From Methanobacteriota archaeon (lineage in GTDB: Archaea; Thermoplasmatota; Poseidoniia; Poseidoniales; Poseidoniaceae), in the NCBI GenBank assembly GCA_002699515.1, contig PAAW01000048.1, positions 1-40,190 of the forward strand: a stretch of 40,190 nucleotides of DNA, in the 5' to 3' direction. Position numbers and translations under genes: made by a program. The notes below the pieces were generated by a model, which saw only the letters and a program-made list of their open reading frames with translations, was not told where the DNA came from and did no database searches. Below, piece after piece: positions 24,836 through 33,804 of the stretch (within the stretch, counting starts at the first letter, position 1; each line of letters begins with the position of its first letter).

Positions 24836-27715
24836 TTATTTTTTCGGCTTTAATACTGCTGCGCGACCATTTCTACCATCAAGCAACACCTTCAATGGCT
24901 TGTCAATACGTACGTGTTTTATGGGTCCATCTTCTAATATACATTTTTGTTTTTCTAACCAATCCCAATCAATAGTGCCAGGTTCTGAATTTCTAATTGT
25001 GAGGTAACCTACGTTGAAAGAAACAATATTTTGGAAAAAATGAGTTCCTTGACTTGGGTCAACACTAATGTCTGCAAGCTCGCATTCAATTATAGTACGT
25101 GCACCTGAAATTTGACTCCATTTTACTGGAATTCCTAATAGATTGTCGGATGAACCCCAACGGCCAGGGCCAATAAGTAGATAGGTTCGATTTTGTTTTA
25201 CCATTGAAGCATTAATACGAGAAATAGAATTTGCAATTTCAACAGATTTTTGCCTATCTAATTTTTTTGGATTTACAAAAATTATGTCTTTTATTTCATC
25301 AACAACTCCATTTCCTAATGAGACACTACTATGAGCAAGTGCATTTGATAACATTGATTCATCGAATTCAACTTCTACTTCAGTAGATTCACTTACTAAT
25401 GGCCTTAATTGAAGTAAATTAAATTCTTTAACATCATCATTATCGATTAATGCGAATTCGATTTCAACAGGGCAGGCCAACATTTCTTCACATCTTTGTA
25501 ATATTTGTTGCAGAATTTCACATAAGGGGAATGAATTTCTTTTTAGATAACCGCTTAATGTGATTAATCTGGGACCTTTCCTACCAACTCCATCCCATAT
25601 GCGATTGTTTTGTGGATCCCATGTTGATGCGATTTCTGCAATTTCATTATCTTTTTCAGCATATTCTAAATCTAATTTTAAGAGATTATATTCTGGATTA
25701 AGTGTTGGCATTTCTGAAGATTCATCCATATTTAATGCCCAAAACTGCCTTTGTGCACTTTTTAATGTAGAATCAATATCAGCAAATTGATATACTCTTT
25801 TTGGCCGATATGGAGAAAACCTCACACATTTTTCGCCGCCAGCAACTGTTTTTCCTAAACCTAATCCCGCTGCAGCAATTCCTTCATTTGGCTCCATTGA
25901 ACCAACAGGGTAATAGTTGAAACTTCTTGCAACCCCAGCTAAAGTTGGATAAAACCGGTTTTCATGTTTCCTTCCAATCAAAGGTTGAATAACAACAGCC
26001 ATACTTTCTTCTTCAATAGAGTGTTGAGTGGCTCTGATAAACGACTTTGCGCTTTCCGAATATGTTGAAGCATATACTAATTTAATGGAATTTATTAACT
26101 GCTCAAATCTTATTGATTCATCTGGATGATTATTTGCTAAGAAATATGTATTGTAAACACCAGCAAATGGTTGGTGTAGTGCATCTTCAAGTCTACTAGA
26201 GGATCGTATTGCTAATGGTTGGTTTAATTGTAGTGCAAGATTTTTTAATTCTTCTCTTATACTTTCATCAAATTTCCCCGAAAGAAATTTATTTGATACT
26301 TCTAAATCAGTAATTTCTTTTGAGGTTAAATTTTGTAAATTATTCTCATCTACAAATTTATCAAAAATATCAGTGCCTAAAACTACTGTTTGCGGCACAT
26401 CAATTTTCACATTAGGTATATTTACTCCAAAATCCATATCTTCAAGTTGTATTGAAAAAAATGCTAACCCTCTACCTTTACCGCCTAATGATCCAGAACC
26501 ATATCTTTGAAACCTCCTTCTGAAGTCTAATTTTCCTATGTAATTTGATACAGAACTTCTTTGTGATTTAACCAAATGATTTTCAATAGTATTCGCAAGA
26601 AATTCTTGAATTTCATTTGGATTATTGAAATCATCTAAGGTTAACGGTCTTATTTGATCGGCCAAATCAAATTCTCCTCTTGTATGTAGCCAATGTGAAA
26701 AATTATTATTTAATGCATGAAATTTCACTGATTCAGATGGCATTTCTTTTAACTTGACAACTAATTCTTCAATAGTACTTGCTCTACCGATTTCACTTTT
26801 ATCAGGTGTTCTGAAAATAAAATCCCCGAAACCCAACTTATATTGTAAGTAATTATGTAATTCAGTGAGTAAATTAGGATTAAACTTGTGTAAGAATTCT
26901 GCACCTAATGCTATTGCAGGTTCACGATTATCCTTTTCAGTTGATTGCATAAGGATTGGTAGATTTGGAAATCTTTCACGAACTCTTTTTATTAATGATA
27001 ATCCTGCTTGCATATCTTTCCTATTCATCGCAGGAAAACCAGCATCAGTAATTAAACCAATTAAATTAAGGCCATATGATTCAACATAAGCAATTGCATC
27101 TTCCATATTGGTCGCGTGCAATACTTTTGTTCTCCCTCTAAGCCTCATCATTGTTTGTTTTAAACTCAAACCTTCTCCAATACCACTTCTTGTTTGAGTT
27201 AATATCTCTCTATACAATTTAGGTAGGTATGAGGAAAAAAACCTTCTTGAATCCTCTACCAAAAGAAGTACGGGTATGTTGCCTATTCTTATATCATGAG
27301 ATAGGTTTCTTTCATCTTCTACTAATTTAATAATGGCAACCATTAATTGAGAATTTCCAGACCATACAAAGATACGATCGATGTATTCAGATGTATTAAT
27401 GGATGCTAACTCTCTAGTATTATGTGCTAGTAATATTACTTCAGTTTCTGGTAGAATCTTTTTAGCATTTTTCCCGAATTCTTCAGCACTCATGTCACCC
27501 ACTCTAATCATGGTGATGATAAGATCAAATCTCCATTTCTGCATCAAATCCAGTGCTTCTTCAGCATTATTTGCATGCACTATTCTTGGTGCATGAGATA
27601 AATTTAATTGAGCAAATTCGTCAGTCATTAGTTCTGTTAATAATCCATCTTCAGCAAGAACATAGTGGTCATATGAACTAGACACTAAGAGGACATCTTT
27701 GATTTTAAATGGCAT
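24836..27715 (-). CDS. Two-receiver PEP/pyruvate-binding (PPDK N-terminal) ATP-grasp protein
   Basis: Using ATG 27715 (MPFKIKDVLLV), the product has 959 residues; an in-frame ATG at 27793 overlaps the upstream gene. Residues ~1-135 are a degenerate receiver fold in which the phosphate-accepting Asp is not present (DLIITMIRV). Residues ~145-295 form a second receiver with acidic pair E154-D155, acceptor D224 (LITDAGFP), S258 and K277. Residues ~400-760 are the PPDK/PEP synthase ATP-grasp domain, with GGKGRGLAFF (~411) and AIRSSSRLEDALHQPFAGVY (~503), closing at NLLQLRPL. A C-terminal region contains GPGRWGSS and GIPVKWSQISGAR. The phosphohistidine and PEP-binding barrel domains of PEP synthase are missing, so ordinary PEP synthase activity is unlikely. 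Substrate unknown. Confidence 0.82.
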   Translation of the reverse strand: MPFKIKDVLLVSSSYDHYVLAEDGLLTELMTDEFAQLNLSHAPRIVHANNAEEALDLMQKWRFDLIITMIRVGDMSAEEFGKNAKKILPETEVILLAHNTRELASINTSEYIDRIFVWSGNSQLMVAIIKLVEDERNLSHDIRIGNIPVLLLVEDSRRFFSSYLPKLYREILTQTRSGIGEGLSLKQTMMRLRGRTKVLHATNMEDAIAYVESYGLNLIGLITDAGFPAMNRKDMQAGLSLIKRVRERFPNLPILMQSTEKDNREPAIALGAEFLHKFNPNLLTELHNYLQYKLGFGDFIFRTPDKSEIGRASTIEELVVKLKEMPSESVKFHALNNNFSHWLHTRGEFDLADQIRPLTLDDFNNPNEIQEFLANTIENHLVKSQRSSVSNYIGKLDFRRRFQRYGSGSLGGKGRGLAFFSIQLEDMDFGVNIPNVKIDVPQTVVLGTDIFDKFVDENNLQNLTSKEITDLEVSNKFLSGKFDESIREELKNLALQLNQPLAIRSSSRLEDALHQPFAGVYNTYFLANNHPDESIRFEQLINSIKLVYASTYSESAKSFIRATQHSIEEESMAVVIQPLIGRKHENRFYPTLAGVARSFNYYPVGSMEPNEGIAAAGLGLGKTVAGGEKCVRFSPYRPKRVYQFADIDSTLKSAQRQFWALNMDESSEMPTLNPEYNLLKLDLEYAEKDNEIAEIASTWDPQNNRIWDGVGRKGPRLITLSGYLKRNSFPLCEILQQILQRCEEMLACPVEIEFALIDNDDVKEFNLLQLRPLVSESTEVEVEFDESMLSNALAHSSVSLGNGVVDEIKDIIFVNPKKLDRQKSVEIANSISRINASMVKQNRTYLLIGPGRWGSSDNLLGIPVKWSQISGARTIIECELADISVDPSQGTHFFQNIVSFNVGYLTIRNSEPGTIDWDWLEKQKCILEDGPIKHVRIDKPLKVLLDGRNGRAAVLKPKK

Positions 27716-27786
27716 AAGCCTTTCAAACCGCTTAACCATCTTGGCCATGATTTGCAAACAGTTCAATATTATTTGATGCCTTTGTA

Positions 27787-29016
27787 TTACCAAGGCATAA
27801 ATCTATGACGTAAGTATACTGTTGCTGCCAACCATATTTTTTGAACTTTATTTAGGCTAACTCTTGAACTGAATACATCTCCTTGTCTTCTAATTATTTC
27901 TTTTAAAATCGCTTCGTAAAATGCCATCATTGCTGCAGGAGAATATCTTGTTCTCTTAGGCAATAATGGAAGTAATTTTTTAGCATCTTTTAGATAAGAT
28001 TTAGCACGTTGAGCATATTCAAAAACATAACCTTCCCAATCTTGATGTCTTCGTACTTCTCCATTTAACATATTAATATTAATTCCCAGAGCGTTTAATT
28101 CATCACCAGGCAGATAAACTCTATCTCTATCAATGTCTTCTCCAATGTCTCTTAATACGTTTGTCAGTTGCATAAAAATCCCCCAACTTTCAGCATATTC
28201 TCTTGCTCTCGGATTATCATAACCATAGATTTCAATGCAAATCATTCCAACTACAGAAGCAACACGATAGCAGTATAGGTATAGTTCATCAAAATTAGAA
28301 TACCTATTTGTATAAAGATCATCTTCCATTCCTGAAATCAAATCATCAAAATAAGCTCTTTGAATTCCATATTCATCTATTGTATCTTTCAAAGCAAGAA
28401 ATACAGGGTCAGTACTCCATAAGTCATTATAGCAAGTAGATAATTTTTTGCGGAAAAAGAATAATTGTGCCATTTTATCCTTATGTAATTCATCATCGAG
28501 AATTGCTTTTTTCCCAACTAACTTTTCTACATCCTTTCTATAGTTTTTTGCTTCTGGGTCGTCAATACCAAGACTCCCAGGAAATTTATCTTGCCAATCC
28601 CCATCTGCTATGTCGTCTGCCCTTCTACAAAACGCATAAGCTGCGCACATTGCTCTTCTCTGCTCTTCTGGAAGATATTTGAAAGAATGATAGAAATTCC
28701 CTGCTTCCCGGACGGTAAGTTCTTCACAAAAATCGTATGCTTTTTCAATGAGTTCTTTAGGTGGCTTGTGTTCCCATATAGGTGCATCAAGATGCATAAA
28801 TGGATCAATTAATTCTGTTTCATTTCTGATATTAATCAATGCCAATGCTTCTCTAAGTGCATCCATTGCGGTTACAGATACTGCATTAACAGCATCTTTA
28901 GTTAATACAACAGCGGCTCGAAGTGCTTTTAGTGCAGAATCAGTGGTAAGTGTGGGTCTTTGTTTTAATGAATTATTTTTATTAAAAATATTCCCTATTC
29001 CCATGTCTCCTGCCAT
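27787..29016 (-). CDS. Squalene/phytoene synthase family protein, HpnD-like
   Basis: The trans-isoprenyl diphosphate synthase fold is evident from FCRRADDIADGDW (first Asp-rich motif, D134-D138), SGMEDDL and NVLRDIGEDIDRDRVYLP (second Asp motif, D290-D294). Both motifs are intact, as expected for head-to-head condensation of two farnesyl (or geranylgeranyl) diphosphates. The neighbouring HpnC-like and HpnE-like genes suggest the HpnD role: farnesyl diphosphate to presqualene diphosphate. The product has 409 residues, about 85-100 more at the N terminus than usual; the extra part is Ala-rich and probably helical. GAGGGGAG lies 6 bases before the ATG. Phytoene synthase is the main alternative. 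The stop lies 71 bases before the PPDK-like gene. Confidence 0.82.
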   Translation of the reverse strand: MAGDMGIGNIFNKNNSLKQRPTLTTDSALKALRAAVVLTKDAVNAVSVTAMDALREALALINIRNETELIDPFMHLDAPIWEHKPPKELIEKAYDFCEELTVREAGNFYHSFKYLPEEQRRAMCAAYAFCRRADDIADGDWQDKFPGSLGIDDPEAKNYRKDVEKLVGKKAILDDELHKDKMAQLFFFRKKLSTCYNDLWSTDPVFLALKDTIDEYGIQRAYFDDLISGMEDDLYTNRYSNFDELYLYCYRVASVVGMICIEIYGYDNPRAREYAESWGIFMQLTNVLRDIGEDIDRDRVYLPGDELNALGININMLNGEVRRHQDWEGYVFEYAQRAKSYLKDAKKLLPLLPKRTRYSPAAMMAFYEAILKEIIRRQGDVFSSRVSLNKVQKIWLAATVYLRHRFMPW

Positions 29017-29048
29017 TTAATTCTCCCCTCAATATAGTCCGTAACGTA

Positions 29049-30020
29049 TTATCCCATACCCTTGCCCTTTTTGTGTGCTTCCTTCCAAAGTTTACGAGAT
29101 GCCATTAACATACGTATTTGTTTTAGTTTACTTATCTTAGGTCTTTTATTCCACGTATCGTAACCTTGAGACTCTATAGCGTCTAATACTGCTAAACCTC
29201 CCATTGTAAACATGCGTAAATCCACGGCTAATCTAGAATCTACTTTATCCCATAATTTACTTCCTTTTTCAAATAATTCTCTAGCACGATCTACTTGAAA
29301 TCTCATTAGAGCCCGCCATTCATCATTAACTATACGTTTTTGATAATCTTTAAGTGAATAATTAAATTTTTCCATTTCATCAATAGGCATGTAAATCCTA
29401 TCTTGATCTAAGTCACGACTAACATCTTGCCAATGATTTGCAAGTTGTAGTGCTGTACAGGTGTTATCACTTAGTTGTTGTAATTCTTCACTTCGATGCC
29501 CATATACATAAAGGAACAAATGACCTACAGGATCTGCAGAATGAATACAATAATTCTTCAATTCTTGATAATTATCATAACGAATTTTTTCTTGGTCGAA
29601 TTTGAATGCTTCAATAAGCCTTTTGAACGGAGTAATTGGAATCTGAAATGTACTTGCAGTGTGAGATACTGCGATTAGGATGGGATGTCTAGGGTTGCCA
29701 CTCCATGGTTTATCTTCTGAGTGAAATGCTCTTTCTAAATCATTCATCCATTCATTTAGTAATGATAATCTTCCAGATGGCGGAAATGGAGCATCATCAC
29801 CTAAATCATCACCATATCTACAAAATGCGTAGATATTGTCTATATGTTGTTTTATTTCTTTAGGAGTAAACCAATTTGAAATAATAAAATTTTCATAATT
29901 TGCTTTTGCGATTTTTGTACAATATTTTTGTGCAGATTTTAAATTATTAAATGTGTCATAACCAGCTAATGTCACATTTTCAGATTTTATTTTATGAGTG
30001 CCCCACTTAAATTTCCCCAT
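29049..30020 (-). CDS. Squalene synthase-like protein, HpnC-like
   Basis: The 323-residue product has the same fold as the next gene but is clearly distinct. The first motif is FCRYGDDLGDDAP (D71-D75), and the second is LANHWQDVSRDLDQDRIYMP (D199-D203). The NHWQDV form resembles HpnC, which turns presqualene diphosphate into hydroxysqualene. It lies between the HpnE-like gene (10 bases upstream) and the HpnD-like gene (32 bases downstream). GAGGTG sits 7 bases before the ATG. No signal peptide or membrane helix is seen; the enzyme should work at the membrane surface. Family membership is sure; the HpnC assignment rests on the motif and the context. Confidence 0.82.
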   Translation of the reverse strand: MGKFKWGTHKIKSENVTLAGYDTFNNLKSAQKYCTKIAKANYENFIISNWFTPKEIKQHIDNIYAFCRYGDDLGDDAPFPPSGRLSLLNEWMNDLERAFHSEDKPWSGNPRHPILIAVSHTASTFQIPITPFKRLIEAFKFDQEKIRYDNYQELKNYCIHSADPVGHLFLYVYGHRSEELQQLSDNTCTALQLANHWQDVSRDLDQDRIYMPIDEMEKFNYSLKDYQKRIVNDEWRALMRFQVDRARELFEKGSKLWDKVDSRLAVDLRMFTMGGLAVLDAIESQGYDTWNKRPKISKLKQIRMLMASRKLWKEAHKKGKGMG

Positions 30021-30030
30021 AATTCACACC

Positions 30031-31464
30031 TCAGAATTTACCCCATGCCTTATCTCCACGCCTAGGGGGTTTTGGCCAATCAACCCAAACTTCATCAGAA
30101 TTCCAATTATTTAATTCAAGTACATTTGCTGCTGCCATTAGTCCACTGGTCACCGATCCTTCCATTGTCGAAGGCCAGTTAGTGTTAATGTAATCTCCAC
30201 ATAATCTTAACCCAGGAATGATTTCATTTGCTTCTGGACGATATTCCGTACTCCCAATTTTTGTTGAAAAAGTTGCTTTTGGGGTTTTGATAATCATTAT
30301 TTTTTCTAGAAACTTAGAATGTTCAGGCCATACCTTGCCAATCACTTTTTTATATTCTTCTTCTAATTCTTCATTAGTATTATTTAGAAATGTATCTGCA
30401 TAACTTACAGGAACACTTAACCATTGTTTTATATTCGAATTAATTTCATCATCTAATTCGAAATTTCTATTAAATACAATTTGAATTATTGGTTCATGAA
30501 CTAATGCAGTAAAATGAAAATCTTCTTCAACAATCTTTTTTGAATATAATCCATGAATTCCAATTAATGAATTATATTCCATTTTTTCCAATTTTTCACA
30601 GATGATTTTTGTAGAACTAGGTCCAGCCATTAACAATTTATTTGTTATGTGGTGGGGGGTTGCTAATATTACTATGTCAGCATCATATTCTTCTGAAGAT
30701 GTATTAACTCCAATACATTTATTTTCGTTCCATTTTAATGAATTTATTTTAGTAGATTTATGGATCTCTATGCCACTATCTTCTAATGTATTTGTGATTT
30801 CATTTTCAAATATATGTGATAGATGATGCGTAAACCCTGCAACATCAAAAGCATCATTGTTTCCAAAAAGTCCCCTTCTAAAGAGAAATGCTGCTTGGGC
30901 AGTACTAGCCTTTTCAACCGAAATATTTAGTGCAGCAAGTACAAAAAACCCCCAAAAAACATCAATTGACAAATTAGTTTGGCCATTTTCGATTAACCAT
31001 TCTTTAAACGGGACATTATCTAATTGCAATCTTTCTTCTTCGGTCATCTTTGATAATTTTTTTACAACTTTTCTCATTGCAAGTTTATCTTTGAATTTCA
31101 AATGAGGGAATTTAAGTATACTTTTGACCATATGGTTTGGTGGTTTTAAGTTTGAATCATATAATTTACCAGTAATTCCGTTATTTGGATTGGTAAATGA
31201 GATTGAAGTTTTCTGCTGAAATCTTATTGCTTTTTGAGCATTACATCTAGCAATTAATTGTAAAAAGTGCTCAAATACTCTGAAGCATGAATGCTGACAA
31301 TTATCTAATTCTAATCCCGTCTTTGGATCCTTAATAGAAGAAACCCTTCCCCCAAGATGTTTTCTTGCTTCGAAAAGTGTGACATTCCATTCGCCAGAGT
31401 CTTGCAATGCTAAAGCAGCAGTAATGCCTGCAAGCCCACCTCCGACAACTATGGCATTCCTCAT
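30031..31464 (-). CDS. FAD-dependent amine oxidoreductase, HpnE-like (squalene-associated)
   Basis: The 477-residue flavoprotein begins with a dinucleotide-binding motif, AIVVGGGLAGITAALAL, and FEARKHLGGRVSS. DNCQHSCF near residue 54 resembles the DNGQH segment of HpnE and related desaturases. The C-terminal FAD motif is RLCGDYINTNWPSTMEGSV near residue 425. HpnE reduces hydroxysqualene to squalene, completing the three-step route from farnesyl diphosphate. The gene is first in its operon; GAGGA precedes the ATG by 5-6 bases, and the HpnC-like gene starts 10 bases after the stop. A carotenoid desaturase (CrtI-like) is the alternative, but the paired synthases favour HpnE. Confidence 0.82.
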   Translation of the reverse strand: MRNAIVVGGGLAGITAALALQDSGEWNVTLFEARKHLGGRVSSIKDPKTGLELDNCQHSCFRVFEHFLQLIARCNAQKAIRFQQKTSISFTNPNNGITGKLYDSNLKPPNHMVKSILKFPHLKFKDKLAMRKVVKKLSKMTEEERLQLDNVPFKEWLIENGQTNLSIDVFWGFFVLAALNISVEKASTAQAAFLFRRGLFGNNDAFDVAGFTHHLSHIFENEITNTLEDSGIEIHKSTKINSLKWNENKCIGVNTSSEEYDADIVILATPHHITNKLLMAGPSSTKIICEKLEKMEYNSLIGIHGLYSKKIVEEDFHFTALVHEPIIQIVFNRNFELDDEINSNIKQWLSVPVSYADTFLNNTNEELEEEYKKVIGKVWPEHSKFLEKIMIIKTPKATFSTKIGSTEYRPEANEIIPGLRLCGDYINTNWPSTMEGSVTSGLMAAANVLELNNWNSDEVWVDWPKPPRRGDKAWGKF

Positions 31465-31601
31465 CTGTATCCTCTGGTGTAGTATCTAGTTATAGCATTC
31501 TTGTGAAGAATTGTTTTTGAATTAATAGATACTTTGAAATCTAAGTATAAGGGTTAACCTCATGAATGATACTTTGTTAGGAGTGTTGTAGGTGGCCATT
31601 A

Positions 31602-32867
31602 ATGTTCTGTGATACTTGCGGTGAAGAAGTCCCTGATGATAGTATCTTTTGCCCTGAATGCGGTGCAAGACAGAATCTTTCAAAGGCATCTTTTGGGTTG
31701 CCTACAGAATCATTATCTGGGGGTATTGCAACATCTTCAGGTTCAGGAGTAGTTACTCCACAAGCATTCAATCAAGGGACAGAATCACAATCAGAAAAAC
31801 CAAGTATCTCTGAGGATTTATTATCTCAAATAGCATCTAAAGCAATGCCTAATGAGAAGAATCTAACGGGTGGGCCAGCACTATCTCAAGCACCTAATGA
31901 TTCGGGGCCAACAATCGTTCCAATTACTTCTACCATGGGTGAGTCGCCATCATCTAGTCCAACAGATGAATTGGTAGAAAGAATCATGCTTGCAGAAAGG
32001 GAAATTAAAGAAGAACAAAGAAATAAATGGTTGCAAATGAATGAAACTGCAAGCAATGTCCTTTCACAAGTCAATTCAGATTTACCCTCTCATTTGAAGC
32101 CTGATGATGTTAAAACATCAGCAGCATCAAATTTCCTTAAGCAAACAATAGGTGATGAAAGTGAAGATGGAGAATTACCAGATTCATCATTGCTAAGAAG
32201 AATGACCGAAGTGGCTGTAAGAAGAGTAGCTAGAAAAAGAGGTGTGGCTGTTGAATCTCCCCAATCAAAAATTGTTGATGATGTGGCTCAAGTAAATATT
32301 ACTTTCATAGATGATGGACGTGTACTTGATACTCCAATGGATCTTGCTAACGCATTTAAAAGACAAATAGACACAGAATTAGCATTAAAAGGTTTTGAAA
32401 TGAGTTCAAATATTGTTTTATTCAAAAGTAGAGATGGATCAGTAAACAAAGTTTTTGGAGATAATATCGATGAAGAAGATGAAGAAAGTTTTGCTTGTGA
32501 AGCATGTGGAGAATTAGTGAAAGCATCAGACTCTTCTTGTCAAAGTTGTGGTGCAATTTTTGAAGAAGAAGAAGAAGAGGAAGAAGCACCAAGAGGACCT
32601 CCAAGAAGAGGCGGTCCACCAGGAAGAGGTGGTCCACCAGGAAGAGGTCCAGGCGGTCCTCCAAGGAATAGTGGTCCACCAGGAAGAGGTGGTCCACCAG
32701 GAAGAGGTGGTCCACCAGGAAGAGGTCCAGGCGGTCCTCCAAGGAGTAGTGGTCCACCAGGAAGAGGTCCAGGCGGGCCATCAAGAAAAGGTCCAGGTGG
32801 TCCTCCAAGAGGTGGTCCAAAAGGTCCTTCACGAGGAGGTCCACCAAGTGGTCCTAGGCGTAGATAA
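31602..32867 (+). CDS. Double zinc-ribbon protein with Gly-Pro-Arg repeat tail
   Basis: The 421-residue product starts with a zinc ribbon: CDTC at 3-6 and CPEC at 17-20. A low-complexity stretch leads to a helical, charged region at ~125-165 (ERIMLAEREIKEEQRNKW). Then comes a globular part (~195-280) with RRMTEVAVRRVARKRG and VNITFIDDGRV. A second ribbon follows (CEAC and CQSC, ~295-315), then eight Glu and a tail of GPPGRG repeats with basic residues. No family is recognised for the middle part. Ribbons plus an RGG-like tail point to RNA or DNA binding (inference). AGGTGG precedes the ATG by 6 bases. It is divergent from the HpnE-like gene and convergent with sucD. Confidence 0.75.
   Translation: MFCDTCGEEVPDDSIFCPECGARQNLSKASFGLPTESLSGGIATSSGSGVVTPQAFNQGTESQSEKPSISEDLLSQIASKAMPNEKNLTGGPALSQAPNDSGPTIVPITSTMGESPSSSPTDELVERIMLAEREIKEEQRNKWLQMNETASNVLSQVNSDLPSHLKPDDVKTSAASNFLKQTIGDESEDGELPDSSLLRRMTEVAVRRVARKRGVAVESPQSKIVDDVAQVNITFIDDGRVLDTPMDLANAFKRQIDTELALKGFEMSSNIVLFKSRDGSVNKVFGDNIDEEDEESFACEACGELVKASDSSCQSCGAIFEEEEEEEEAPRGPPRRGGPPGRGGPPGRGPGGPPRNSGPPGRGGPPGRGGPPGRGPGGPPRSSGPPGRGPGGPSRKGPGGPPRGGPKGPSRGGPPSGPRRR
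32613..32768 (+). repeat. Tandem 18-base coding repeat (GPPGRG units)
   Basis: Six exact copies of the 18-base unit GGTCCACCAGGAAGAGGT occur at 32613, 32631, 32673, 32691, 32709 and 32751. They are separated in places by a 24-base block encoding PGGPPRNS or PGGPPRSS, so a larger unit is also repeated. Exact identity at the DNA level suggests recent expansion or slippage inside the gene. Confidence 0.9.
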
Positions 32868-32874
32868 ATAGTTA

Positions 32875-32882
32875 TTTTTTTT
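32875..32882 (+). terminator. T-run between convergent genes
   Basis: Eight T follow the stop of the zinc-ribbon gene (32867) by 7 bases, without a stem. Archaeal RNA polymerase can stop at such runs, so this may end the plus-strand transcript. It overlaps the sucD stop codon on the other strand. Confidence 0.4.
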
Positions 32883-33804
32883 ATCTTAAACCAGCATCTT
32901 CTAATGCCTTTAGTAAAACTTTACCAATTTCAGAAGGATCATTTGCACATGAGATTCCTGCGGATTCCATTGCTGAAACTTTTTCTTTTGCAGTACCTTT
33001 TCCACCACTGATGATTGCACCAGCATGCCCCATTCTTTTTCCAGGAGGTGCAGTCATCCCTGCTACAAATCCAACAACAGGTTTTGTCATATTTTCCGAA
33101 ACCCATTCTGCAGCTTCTTCTTCAGCAGTGCCTCCAATTTCACCAATCATTACTACTGCTACAGTTTCTTTATCATTTTCAAACGCACTTAAGCAATCTA
33201 TGAAACCAGTACCATTTACGGGATCTCCTCCAATTCCTACACAAGTGGTTTGTCCTTCTCCAATACTCATTGTTTGGGCTACTGCTTCATAAGTCAAAGT
33301 TCCAGATTTAGAGACAATTCCTATTCGGCCTTTAGCATGAATATGTCCTGGCATTATTCCAATTTTTGCACCACCATTTTCTCCAGGAGTAATAATTCCT
33401 GGGCAATTTGGTCCAATTAATCTAACACCTTTCTTTTCATTAACAAATGCGGTTGCTTTAATCATGTCTAGTGTAGGTATTCCTTCTGTAATACAAACTA
33501 CAACCCCTTTACCTTTTAATGAATCAAAAGCATCTGCGGCTTCTATTATTGCACCTCCTGCAAATGGAGGAGGCACATAGATTACTGTGGCATCGGCATC
33601 AGTTGCTTTAATTGCTTCTTTCATGGTGTTCCATACGGGAAAGTCCTTACCTTGAAGATTAACAGTTTGCCCACCTTTTCCGGGTGTACAACCGCCTACT
33701 ATGTTAGTTCCATATTCAACCATTTTATCAGCGTGAAATTGCCCTTGTTTACCTGTAATTCCCTGAACTAATACTTTAGCATCTTCTTCAATCCATATTG
33801 CCAT
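32881..33804 (-). CDS. sucD: Succinyl-CoA ligase subunit alpha
   Basis: The 307-residue product is a complete SucD. The N-terminal CoA-binding Rossmann domain contains [12 protein letters not shown] and [16 protein letters not shown]-like [24 protein letters not shown] and the phosphohistidine loop [15 protein letters not shown] (His near residue 250) follow. With SucC it interconverts succinyl-CoA and succinate with formation of ATP or GTP, through a phosphorylated His. The start codon overlaps the sucC stop (TAATG), and GGAGGTGA lies 7 bases before it, so translation is coupled to sucC. It converges with the zinc-ribbon gene. Confidence 0.97.
   Translation of the reverse strand: MAIWIEEDAKVLVQGITGKQGQFHADKMVEYGTNIVGGCTPGKGGQTVNLQGKDFPVWNTMKEAIKATDADATVIYVPPPFAGGAIIEAADAFDSLKGKGVVVCITEGIPTLDMIKATAFVNEKKGVRLIGPNCPGIITPGENGGAKIGIMPGHIHAKGRIGIVSKSGTLTYEAVAQTMSIGEGQTTCVGIGGDPVNGTGFIDCLSAFENDKETVAVVMIGEIGGTAEEEAAEWVSENMTKPVVGFVAGMTAPPGKRMGHAGAIISGGKGTAKEKVSAMESAGISCANDPSEIGKVLLKALEDAGLR

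Noticed and set aside
24836-27715. Calling the gene PEP synthase (ppsA)
   Set aside because: Only the N-terminal ATP-grasp domain is present; the phosphohistidine and PEP-binding barrel domains are absent.
27787-30020. Interpreting the two synthases as phytoene synthases for retinal production
   Set aside because: Two distinct linked copies with an HpnE-like flavoprotein fit squalene synthesis better; kept as an alternative only.
32422-32871. Long open frames on both strands inside the repeat-rich tail of the zinc-ribbon gene
   Set aside because: They arise because the 18-base repeat has no stops in several frames; their translations are low-complexity (HQEEVV or LFLVDH repeats), and the plus-strand frame with zinc ribbons explains the region.
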